From Lachnospiraceae bacterium UBA7188 (GTDB taxonomy: Bacteria > Bacillota > Clostridia > Lachnospirales > Lachnospiraceae): a stretch of DNA of 21,241 nt. The translations under genes and the position numbers were made by a program. The first letter of the stretch is position 1; every line of letters starts with the position of its first letter. Below the pieces are notes generated by a model. The model had not been told where the DNA came from. It made no database searches and was given only the letters and a program-made list of their open reading frames with translations. Where the stretch lies: contig DKVC01000275.1 of the NCBI GenBank assembly GCA_002490995.1, forward strand, positions 1 through 21,241, given 5' to 3'. This document shows, piece after piece, positions 15,429 to 21,241 of this stretch.

Positions 15429-18400
15429 ATGAGCCTGCAATTTTACTTCGGCCCTTCCGGGGCTGGCAAGAGCAGAAAATTATATGAAGAGATCACCAGG
15501 AGAGCAGGGGAGGAGAAAGACAGGAACTTCCTGATCATTGTGCCTGACCAGTTTACCATGCAGACCCAGAAGGAACTGGTGCTCTTAAATGACAGGGGCG
15601 GTATCATGAATATTGATGTGCTCAGTTTCGGGAGGCTGGGGCATCGTATCCTGGAGGAAGTGGGAGGACAGGAAATTCCCGTGCTTGACGATACGGGCAA
15701 GAGCCTGGTGCTCCAGAAGGTGGCGGCGAATCTGAAGGGAGAGCTGCCCACGCTGGGGAGCTTTCTCCACAGGCAGGGCTATATCCATGAGGTGAAGAGT
15801 GCCGTCTCCGAATTCATGCAGTACGGCATCGGCACGGAGGATGTCTCGAAGCTGATCGCCTATGCACAGAAGCGGGGGGCGCTGGTTCAGAAGCTGCGGG
15901 ACCTGGAGACCCTGTATCGGGGATTTATGGAATACATCCGGGGGAACTTCATCACTACTGAGGAGACACTGGATGTGCTGCGGCGCTCCCTGCACAAATC
16001 CAGGCTGCTGCCCGGGAGCGTGGTGGTGTTCGACGGGTTCACCGGATTTACGCCGATTCAGAATAAAGTAATCGGAGAATTGATGAATCTGTGCGGGGAA
16101 GTGATTGTCACGCTGACCATTGGGGCGGAGGAAGACCCTTATCGGCTGGACGGTGAGCAGAAGCTGTTTCATTTGAGTAAGAAAACGACGGCGGACCTGT
16201 CCCGGATGGCGAAGGAGCTTGGAGTGGGACGGGCACAGGACGTGTTTGTGCTGCCGATTTTTTCCGATACCGTCGATGTAGGGCGTCAGGGCATTGGGGA
16301 AGGGAAGGAGCTGAATGCAGCGGATCAGGGCGCAGAGACAGGGAAGGCTCTGAATGCAGCAGCTCAAGACGCCGGGAAAGTGACGGGGAACAGAGGAGCG
16401 GATGCAGAGATGGCTCAGCCCGCAGTACATTCTCAAGCCGTTAGCGGGACATATAAAACAGCCGAAAGAAATCCGGTTACACAGGCAGGGGAGATTGAAG
16501 GGCATGGGACAGAAGAAAGAGCCCGCTGTGCGCAGTATAATCCGTGCCATCGCTTTCAGGATACGCCGGCATTGAGCTACCTGGAGCAGAATCTTTTCCG
16601 GTACGGAACGGGAGTTTACGGGCAGCCCCAGGAAGAAATCAGAATGTTTGAGACTACCACCCCCAGGGAAGAAGTACATCAGACAGGGCTGGAAATCTGC
16701 CGGCTGATTCGGGAGGAAGGCTTTGCTTTCCGTGACATTGCCGTTATTCTGGGGGATCTGGCGGGGTATGCGCCCTATGTGGAGACGGAGTTTGGCAGGA
16801 TGGAAATCCCCTGTTATATTGACCAGACCAGGGGAATTATTCTGAATCCCATGATAGAGTATATTAAGAGCGCGCTGGAATTGTATACAAAGGATTTTTC
16901 TTATGAGGCTGTATTTCATTATCTGCGCAGCGGCCTGGCGGACCTGACTTGGGAGGAAGTGGACAGGCTGGAAAATTACTGCCTGCAGACGGGGGTGAAG
17001 GGGTATCGCGGCTACAGCAGGCTCTTCACCCGCAAGACACCGGAGATGGAGGGGGAAGAGGAAAGGCTGGCGGAGCTGAACGCCCTGAGAAGGCGCATGA
17101 TGGGGCAGGTGGAAATGCTGCATCTGAAGGAAAAGGAGCCGGTGAAAACCTATGTGAATGCTCTGTATGATTTTCTGGTGCAGAACCGGGTGCAGCAGAA
17201 GCTGGCGGTATTTCAGGCGCGGTTCGAGGAGCAGGGAGAACTGGCCAGAGCCAGGGAATATGCCCAGATTTTCCGCCTGGTGATGGAGCTTCTGGATCAG
17301 ATTTTTTCCCTTCTGGGTGAGGAAAGCATTTCGATGAAGGAGTTTGGGGAGATTCTGGAGGCGGGCTTCGGCGAGATACAGGTGGGCACAATTCCCCAGA
17401 ATGTGGACCGGGTGCTGGTGGGGGATATGGAGCGGACCAGGCTCAGCCAGGTGAAGGCGCTTTTTTTCCTGGGAGTGAATGACGGGAATATTCCCAAGGC
17501 TGCATCCAGGGGCGGTATTATCTCGGATATGGACAGAGAGTTCCTGCGGGAATCCGAGCTGGAGCTGGCGCCCAGTCCCAGGCAGCAGATGTATATACAG
17601 CGTTTCTATCTCTATCTGAATCTGACGAAGCCTTCCAACAGGCTGTATCTGTCCTGGTCCAGGGTGGACAGTGCAGGGAAGTCCATCCGCCCGGCTTATC
17701 TTGTGGATGTGGTCCGGAGGCTTTTTCCCGATATTGCGGTGGGGCATCCGGAGCAGAGGAGTGCCCTGGAGCAGATTGTAACGGGACAGGAAGGACTGGG
17801 ATATCTGGCGGAAGGACTGCGGGAGTATGCGGAAGGGGTATTGTCCCGGGAGAAGGAAGCAGAACTGTTTACGATATACCGCGTATATGGAGAAGGAAAG
17901 CTGGAGGAGAAGCGGGACTTTCTGACAGAGGCGGCTTTTAAGAGATATCAGGATACGGGATTGTCCCGGGCGGTGGCGAGGGCTTTGTACGGCGTGCAGC
18001 TGGAGACAAGTGTCACCCGGCTGGAGACATATGCAGCCTGTGCCTACCGGCATTTTCTCCAGTACGGGATGGCGCTGAAGGAGAGAGGGGAATTTACTTT
18101 TGAGTACGTGGATATGGGGAATGTGTACCACGCGGTGCTTGCACAGTTTGCGGAGAAGCTGACGGAAAATCATTACACATGGTTCGATTTTCCGGAAGAA
18201 TTCGCGGGGAGCTGTGTGCGGGATGTGCTAGAACGCTATGCAGCCGATTACGGGAGCACGGTTCTGTACAGCAGTGCGAGAAATGAGTATGCGATTACCA
18301 GGATGGGGCGGATACTGACCAGGACAGTGCTGACCCTGCAGAGGCAGCTGCAGAAGGGGCGATTCGAGCCGGAATCCTATGAGATTTCTTTTAAATATGC

Positions 18401-19181
18401 GGATCAGCTGGAAAGCATCAATGTGGCGCTGTCCCCACAGGAGAAAATGCATCTACAGGGGCGTATTGACAGGATTGACGTGGCGGAGGATGAAGGGCAG
18501 CTGTATGTGAAGATTATTGACTACAAATCGGGAAACAGACGTTTTGATCTGGCTGCACTGTATTACGGGCTGCAGCTTCAGCTGGTGGTGTATATGAATG
18601 CAGCCATGGAAATCGAGGGCAGGCGCCACCGCGGAAGAGATGCCGTGCCTGCGGCGATGCTGTATTATCATATCGATGATCCGTCGGTGGAGACGCCGGT
18701 GGAGCTGACACCCGAGGAAATCAATGAGCAGATTGTGGAAAAACTGCGGATGAACGGTGTGGTGAACAGCGAGCCCCATATCGTGGAAATGCTGGATGGA
18801 ACGATGGAAAGCAAGTCCGCTGTGATTCCGGTGGAGCGGAAGAAGGACGGCAGCTTTTCCGCCCGTTCTTCGGTGCTCAGCGGAGAGGAATTGAAGACAG
18901 TGTCCGATTATGTGAGCCATAAGGTTGCGGAGATCGGGAGGGAGATTCTGGAGGGGACTATCTCCCTGAATCCCTATGAGAAAGGCAGCGAGGACGCCTG
19001 TACGTATTGTGCTTACAGGAAGGTATGCGGCTTCGAGGCTTCTCTGCCTGGCTGCGGGAAGCGGAAGCTGGAGGATATGGACAGGGAGGAGGCGCTGCAC
19101 AGGATGGCAGGGACAATCGCGGAGGCGGAAGAGCAGGAGGAAGATTTGGAAGGCACTCTTGAGGTTGGCAAATATTTCTGA
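15429..19181 (+). CDS. addB: AddB subunit of the AddAB helicase-nuclease
   Basis: A 1,250-residue protein, longer than the usual roughly 1,160. The ATG at 15429 follows GGAG (15414-15417) at 11 bases. The Walker A motif GPSGAGKS is at residues 8-15. The C-terminal RecB-type nuclease has GRIDRID (about 1011-1017), IDYKSG with D1031 and K1033, and YGLQLQLVVYM. The 4Fe-4S cysteines are C871 (AACAYRHF), C1191, C1194 and C1200 (CTYCAYRKVC). AddAB resects double-strand breaks and responds to Chi; AddB cuts the 5' strand and recognises Chi. Residues about 280-375 form an extra low-complexity stretch with a duplicated GK(E/A)LNAA unit, placed between LPIFSD and RFQDTPALSYLEQN. These two segments are nearly adjacent in typical AddB proteins. 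The last codons (VGKYF stop) lie inside a dispersed repeat. addA, usually next to addB, is not present downstream; rarA follows on the opposite strand. Confidence 0.96.
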   Translation: MSLQFYFGPSGAGKSRKLYEEITRRAGEEKDRNFLIIVPDQFTMQTQKELVLLNDRGGIMNIDVLSFGRLGHRILEEVGGQEIPVLDDTGKSLVLQKVAANLKGELPTLGSFLHRQGYIHEVKSAVSEFMQYGIGTEDVSKLIAYAQKRGALVQKLRDLETLYRGFMEYIRGNFITTEETLDVLRRSLHKSRLLPGSVVVFDGFTGFTPIQNKVIGELMNLCGEVIVTLTIGAEEDPYRLDGEQKLFHLSKKTTADLSRMAKELGVGRAQDVFVLPIFSDTVDVGRQGIGEGKELNAADQGAETGKALNAAAQDAGKVTGNRGADAEMAQPAVHSQAVSGTYKTAERNPVTQAGEIEGHGTEERARCAQYNPCHRFQDTPALSYLEQNLFRYGTGVYGQPQEEIRMFETTTPREEVHQTGLEICRLIREEGFAFRDIAVILGDLAGYAPYVETEFGRMEIPCYIDQTRGIILNPMIEYIKSALELYTKDFSYEAVFHYLRSGLADLTWEEVDRLENYCLQTGVKGYRGYSRLFTRKTPEMEGEEERLAELNALRRRMMGQVEMLHLKEKEPVKTYVNALYDFLVQNRVQQKLAVFQARFEEQGELARAREYAQIFRLVMELLDQIFSLLGEESISMKEFGEILEAGFGEIQVGTIPQNVDRVLVGDMERTRLSQVKALFFLGVNDGNIPKAASRGGIISDMDREFLRESELELAPSPRQQMYIQRFYLYLNLTKPSNRLYLSWSRVDSAGKSIRPAYLVDVVRRLFPDIAVGHPEQRSALEQIVTGQEGLGYLAEGLREYAEGVLSREKEAELFTIYRVYGEGKLEEKRDFLTEAAFKRYQDTGLSRAVARALYGVQLETSVTRLETYAACAYRHFLQYGMALKERGEFTFEYVDMGNVYHAVLAQFAEKLTENHYTWFDFPEEFAGSCVRDVLERYAADYGSTVLYSSARNEYAITRMGRILTRTVLTLQRQLQKGRFEPESYEISFKYADQLESINVALSPQEKMHLQGRIDRIDVAEDEGQLYVKIIDYKSGNRRFDLAALYYGLQLQLVVYMNAAMEIEGRRHRGRDAVPAAMLYYHIDDPSVETPVELTPEEINEQIVEKLRMNGVVNSEPHIVEMLDGTMESKSAVIPVERKKDGSFSARSSVLSGEELKTVSDYVSHKVAEIGREILEGTISLNPYEKGSEDACTYCAYRKVCGFEASLPGCGKRKLEDMDREEALHRMAGTIAEAEEQEEDLEGTLEVGKYF

Positions 19182-19196
19182 TCGTGAGTATAAATT
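19164..19196 (+). repeat. 33-bp dispersed repeat forming the end of addB
   Basis: This segment matches 10664-10696, the left arm of the large palindrome, at 29 of 33 positions or better, on the same strand. It supplies the last AddB codons and stop. It also contains a promoter-like pair: TTGGCA (19165-19170), 18 bases, then TATAAA (19189-19194). The same arrangement exists in the other copy. The matching right arm of the palindrome is not clearly present here, so this may be a partial copy. Confidence 0.8.
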
Positions 19197-19231
19197 GGAT
19201 GGAGAATTACGTACCGAATCTGCGAAAATAC

Positions 19232-19260
19232 TTGACATAGAGTGGAAAGAGTGTTAAACT
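19232..19260 (+). promoter_or_regulatory. Promoter of a rightward small RNA
   Basis: A perfect TTGACA (19232-19237), a 17-base spacer and TAAACT (19255-19260). The predicted start at about 19267 coincides with the first base of the AAAGGT hairpin. No ribosome binding site or credible coding frame follows before the terminator, so the product is probably a non-coding RNA. Confidence 0.65.
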
Positions 19261-19266
19261 GACATT

Positions 19267-19354
19267 AAAGGTGCTGAACGGAAACGGTTCGCCTTTATCT
19301 TTTGTTTATCAAAGAAGCAACACTACCTCTGGCTTGGGCGGTTGCTTTTTTGAT
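19267..19354 (+). ncRNA. Candidate antitoxin small RNA (about 85-90 nt), antisense to the peptide mRNA 3' end
   Basis: It runs from the predicted start of the 19232 promoter to the T-rich arm of the 19308-19354 hairpin. The 5' hairpin pairs AAAGGT (19267-19272) with GCCTTT (19291-19296) and GAAC with GTTC, around loop GGAAACG. The 3' half is complementary to the last ten codons, the stop and the 3' untranslated part of the leftward 42-codon gene. This convergent, 3'-overlapping arrangement is that of known type I toxin-antitoxin pairs such as txpA/ratA and bsrG/SR4. Its existence is inferred from promoter, structure and terminator only. Confidence 0.55.
19308..19354. terminator. Terminator hairpin where the opposed transcripts meet
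   Basis: ATCAAAGAAGCAAC (19308-19321) pairs with GTTGCTTTTTTGAT (19341-19354) over 14 bp with one G-U pair, around a 19-base loop. On the plus strand the 3' arm includes a six-T run and is followed by further T-rich sequence, which suits termination of the small RNA. On the minus strand the U-tract is weaker; the peptide mRNA may end here or at the AAAGG hairpin (19267-19296). The hairpin overlaps the last ten codons of the peptide gene. Confidence 0.65.
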
Positions 19355-19451
19355 GTTTATCTTTTGTATTGCGGAGCAATTCGACTGCTTTTGTGATAAG
19401 ATTCACGGAAGCAGAGAGAATGCTCACAACTTTTAAGATTGTATCTAACAT
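19323..19451 (-). CDS. 42-residue amphipathic peptide, candidate type I toxin
   Basis: The ATG at 19451 overlaps the stop of an 8-codon leader frame (TGATG) and has its own Shine-Dalgarno AAAGGA (19459-19464) 7 bases upstream. The product starts MLDTILKVVSILSASVNL, continues as an amphipathic hydrophobic helix to about residue 27, and ends in a basic, polar tail (NTKDKHQK then SNRPSQR). A short hydrophobic helix with a charged C-terminal tail is typical of type I toxins of Gram-positive bacteria (Fst, TxpA, BsrG). The gene has its own strong promoter (19592-19620), a structured leader, and a convergent small RNA overlapping its 3' end. I do not recognise the exact family. A small membrane-active or secreted peptide with another role is the main alternative. 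Confidence 0.6.
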   Translation of the reverse strand: MLDTILKVVSILSASVNLITKAVELLRNTKDKHQKSNRPSQR

Positions 19452-19480
19452 CAAATGATCCTTTCGTTAGTATTTTCCAT
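19451..19480 (-). CDS. 8-residue leader peptide upstream of the 42-residue peptide
   Basis: ATG (19480) through TGA encodes MENTNERII. The best ribosome binding site of the locus, GGAGG extended by TGAT (19487-19495), lies upstream of this ATG. The leader stop overlaps the start of the 42-codon gene, so ribosomes finishing it could reinitiate there. Translational coupling of a toxin to a leader frame is known from hok/mok. A 7-bp hairpin with loop AGTA (19513-19530) sits 18 bases before this ribosome binding site. Confidence 0.5.
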   Translation of the reverse strand: MENTNERII

Positions 19481-19591
19481 ATATGTATCACCTCCAAAAT
19501 ACAGGAAGTTCTCAAAATGTACTCATTTTGGCGAAAGGCGAACCGCTAACCGTTTTGTCAGCACCTTGAGTTGGTTTCCCAACCTGCTTGC

Positions 19592-19620
19592 ATTGTAGCA
19601 TATGTCTGGATATTTTTCAA
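19592..19620 (-). promoter_or_regulatory. Promoter of the leftward peptide mRNA
   Basis: On the minus strand, TTGAAA (19615-19620), a 17-base spacer and TACAAT (19592-19597). Transcription should start near 19585, just before a tight GTTGG-GAAA-CCAAC hairpin (19570-19583) that could stabilise the 5' end. It lies 36 bases after the rarA stop on the same strand, so some read-through from rarA is possible. Confidence 0.8.
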
Positions 19621-19655
19621 TAGGAAAATAAAAAATACGTACCGGAAGTTCGAAG

Positions 19656-21011
19656 TCACTGCTGAAGCGTGTCGTTTTTACCCAGGCGGAAGGCTCGGCT
19701 TTTTTCCAATCGTTCTTTGAAGATACGTTCATTGCCTTCCTCCGTAGGAAGGTAATATCTCCTGTCCTTGAGGCCTTCCGGCAGACAGGTCATGTGAGCT
19801 ATTTTTTCCGCAGTATCATGGGCATAGACATAGCCTTCCCCGTAGTGCAGTTCATCCATAAGCTGCGTGGGCGCATTGCGGATCACCAGGGGCACCGGTT
19901 CCGAAAGTCGGGTCAGGGCATCCGCTTTGGCTGTCTCATAGGCGCGGTAGAGGGCATTGGAGCGGGGAGCCAGGGAGAGATAGACCACAGCCTGGGTCAG
20001 GTTCAGATTGCATTCGGGCATTCCGTTAAAATGACATGCCTGATAAGCCGCAACCGCAATCTGCAGCGCCTGGCTGTCCGCTAAACCGATGTCCTCGCTG
20101 GCAAAGCGGATCAATCTGCGGGCGATGAAGAGCGGGTCCTCCCCTGCCTCCAGCATTCTGGCCAGCCAGTATACGGCGGCGTCCGGGTCGGAATTGCGCA
20201 TGGATTTGTGGAGGGCGGAGATCAGGTTGTAATGTTCCTCGCCTTTTTTGTCATATAGCAAAGCCTTTCTGCCAAGGCACTGTTCCAGGGTTTCAGGACG
20301 GATGGTGATGGAGCTGTCGTGGGAAATCTCTCCGTTGAGCACGGCCATTTCCAGCGTATTCAGCGCTTTGCGGGCATCGCCGTTGGAAAAAGCGGCAATG
20401 GCAGGAAGGGTGTTTTCATCCATGCGGACAGTCATATTGCCGAAGCCCCGCTTGTCTGTCATGGTCCGGCGCAGCATTTCCGTCAGTTCTTCCGCAGTCA
20501 GCTCTTTCAGCACAAATACTTTACAGCGGGACAGGAGTGCGCCGTTGATTTCAAAGGAAGGGTTCTCCGTGGTGGCGCCGATGAGGGTGATGCTGCCCCT
20601 TTCTACATAAGGGAGGAAGGCATCCTGTTGGGCTTTGTTGAAACGGTGGATTTCGTCCACGAAAACAAGGGTGCGGATGCCGTAATTACGGTTTTCTTCA
20701 GCCTGTTTCATGATTTCCTTGATTTCTTTGATGCCGCTGGTGACGGCACTGAAATTCAGGAAGTCCGATTTCGTCCGCCCTGCGATGATTTTTGCCAGGG
20801 TAGTCTTGCCCACGCCGGGAGGTCCCCAGAAAATCATGGAGCAGACCTGGTCCTTCTCCAGCATCTGGCGGAGCAGTTTTCCTTCCCCGAGCAGATGGGT
20901 CTGCCCTACATAGTCCTCCAGGGACTGGGGACGCATTCTGTCCGCCAGAGGCGCCGTAGCCGGGGAGAGGGAATAATCATTTGAAGTATCGAAAAGGGAC
21001 AGCTGCTGCAT
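19656..21011 (-). CDS. rarA: Replication-associated recombination protein A (MgsA/RarA AAA+ ATPase)
   Basis: A 451-residue AAA+ ATPase of normal family length. The start ATG at 21011 follows AAGGAG at 7 bases. Motifs: family signature PLADRMRPQSLEDYVGQTHL (21-40); Walker A GPPGVGKTT (63-71); Walker B LVFVDEIHRF (115-124); sensor 1 IGATTENPSF; arginine finger in LLSRC (R162). The C-terminal clamp-loader-like tetramerisation part includes RRLIRFASEDIGLADSQAL and the conserved LHYGEGYVYAHD. RarA acts at stalled replication forks and single-strand gaps with SSB. The first residues, MQQLSLFD, contain QLSLF, a match to the sliding-clamp-binding pentapeptide, ahead of the usual family start. It has its own promoter and is convergent with addB. 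Confidence 0.96.
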   Translation of the reverse strand: MQQLSLFDTSNDYSLSPATAPLADRMRPQSLEDYVGQTHLLGEGKLLRQMLEKDQVCSMIFWGPPGVGKTTLAKIIAGRTKSDFLNFSAVTSGIKEIKEIMKQAEENRNYGIRTLVFVDEIHRFNKAQQDAFLPYVERGSITLIGATTENPSFEINGALLSRCKVFVLKELTAEELTEMLRRTMTDKRGFGNMTVRMDENTLPAIAAFSNGDARKALNTLEMAVLNGEISHDSSITIRPETLEQCLGRKALLYDKKGEEHYNLISALHKSMRNSDPDAAVYWLARMLEAGEDPLFIARRLIRFASEDIGLADSQALQIAVAAYQACHFNGMPECNLNLTQAVVYLSLAPRSNALYRAYETAKADALTRLSEPVPLVIRNAPTQLMDELHYGEGYVYAHDTAEKIAHMTCLPEGLKDRRYYLPTEEGNERIFKERLEKSRAFRLGKNDTLQQ

Positions 21012-21064
21012 GGTGAGTCTCCTTGTGTTTTTCTGTCAGGTATTCATTCGTGAGTTCCTGCTTT

Positions 21065-21093
21065 ATCATATATGAAATCATGGTTTTGTGCAA
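21065..21093 (-). promoter_or_regulatory. Sigma-A promoter of rarA
   Basis: On the minus strand, TTGCAC (21088-21093), a 17-base spacer and TATGAT (21065-21070). The predicted start is near 21058, giving a leader of about 46 nt before the rarA ATG. The remaining bases to the right end (21094-21241) show only a short GCAGA-TTTGCAGA direct repeat and no gene. Confidence 0.75.
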
Positions 21094-21241
21094 GGGTATT
21101 CTATTTTCCGGCTTAGAATTTTTTCTTGATTTTTCTGTGTTTTATAAGGGATGCCGGGAAGGTAAGGAAATGCCTCCAAATAACCTGCGCAAGCCTATTG
21201 CAGAATTTGCAGATTTTATCAGGTTTACTCTGAAGAAATCG

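Larger units (their letters stand above)
19267..19567. repeat. Inverted ~30-bp repeats bounding the two-RNA locus
   Basis: The plus-strand segment at 19268-19296 begins AAGGTGCTGA and ends CGGTTCGCCTTT. The minus-strand segment at 19567-19534 begins and ends with the same two blocks, with a 5-base longer middle. Both opposed transcripts therefore carry nearly the same 5' hairpin: at the very start for the small RNA and about 18 nt in for the peptide mRNA. This could reflect a shared RNA-stability or interaction element, or the terminal repeats of a roughly 300-bp mobile unit. Confidence 0.75.

Noticed and set aside
15585..18173. An 862-codon open frame on the minus strand inside addB.
   Set aside because: It is the antisense shadow of a gene with clear AddB motifs along its full length. 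It has no ribosome binding site, and its composition is typical of antisense frames (rich in His, Gln, Pro, Leu).
19182..19655. A retron or group II intron remnant after addB.
   Set aside because: No reverse transcriptase fragment or intron domain motif is present; the two promoters, small frames and overlapping terminator fit a toxin-antitoxin-like locus better.

Overview
The window looks like a chromosomal segment of a Gram-positive Clostridia genome, most likely Lachnospiraceae. This is inferred from family content (AddB, RarA, MATE and DUF6020-type proteins, an SPL-like radical SAM enzyme), strong GGAGG-type ribosome binding sites, sigma-A-type promoters with 17-base spacers, and a base composition near 50% GC. 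No rRNA, tRNA, CRISPR array, transposase or integrase was seen. I had no database access, so family names rest on motif recognition.

Layout. (1) 2-697: the 3' part of an AlbA_2/GHKL-type regulator that enters from the left. (2) 818-8177: a same-strand cluster of an HscC-like Hsp70, a 1,292-residue J-domain-like protein with HPE in place of HPD and two in-frame tandem repeat tracts, and an ECF-like sigma factor carrying a 360-residue C-terminal extension. (3) 8309-8361: a bidirectional terminator separating that cluster from a convergent gene for a zinc-ribbon, low-complexity, membrane-anchored leucine-rich-repeat protein (8422-10506, minus). (4) 10507-11072: a 566-base gene-free region full of inverted repeats, a recurring TACTGCA motif and a good minus-strand promoter; it probably forms a roughly 400-nt structured leader for the LRR gene. 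(5) 11073-11951 (minus): an SPL-like radical SAM protein ending in a QLSLF motif. (6) 12225-15240: a MATE transporter with its own extended -10 promoter, followed by a DUF6020-like membrane protein. (7) 15241-15428: a foldback element that shares three ordered sequence blocks with region 4. (8) 15429-19181: addB, with a low-complexity insertion and no addA beside it. (9) 19182-19655: what I read as a type I toxin-antitoxin-like locus. A 42-codon peptide gene with an 8-codon leader runs leftward from its own promoter, and a small RNA runs rightward from an opposed promoter and overlaps its 3' end. (10) 19656-21011 (minus): rarA, starting with a QLSLF motif and with its own promoter.

How the parts may work together. 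In E. coli, HscC is a specialised Hsp70 that has a J-like partner encoded nearby and is reported to bind sigma70. Finding an HscC-like Hsp70, a large J-like protein and an unusual sigma factor in one cluster suggests a chaperone-controlled sigma system; this is inference. The sigma gene also keeps an in-frame Shine-Dalgarno and ATG exactly where an ordinary ECF sigma gene would end, so it may be a fused sigma-regulator pair. A second theme is DNA maintenance: AddB, RarA and the radical SAM protein. The last two carry candidate sliding-clamp-binding motifs at opposite ends of their chains. The most promising undescribed items are the Hsp70/J/sigma cluster, the 19.2-19.6 kb two-RNA locus, and the dispersed foldback elements at 10.6-10.9 kb, 15.25-15.4 kb and 19.16 kb.
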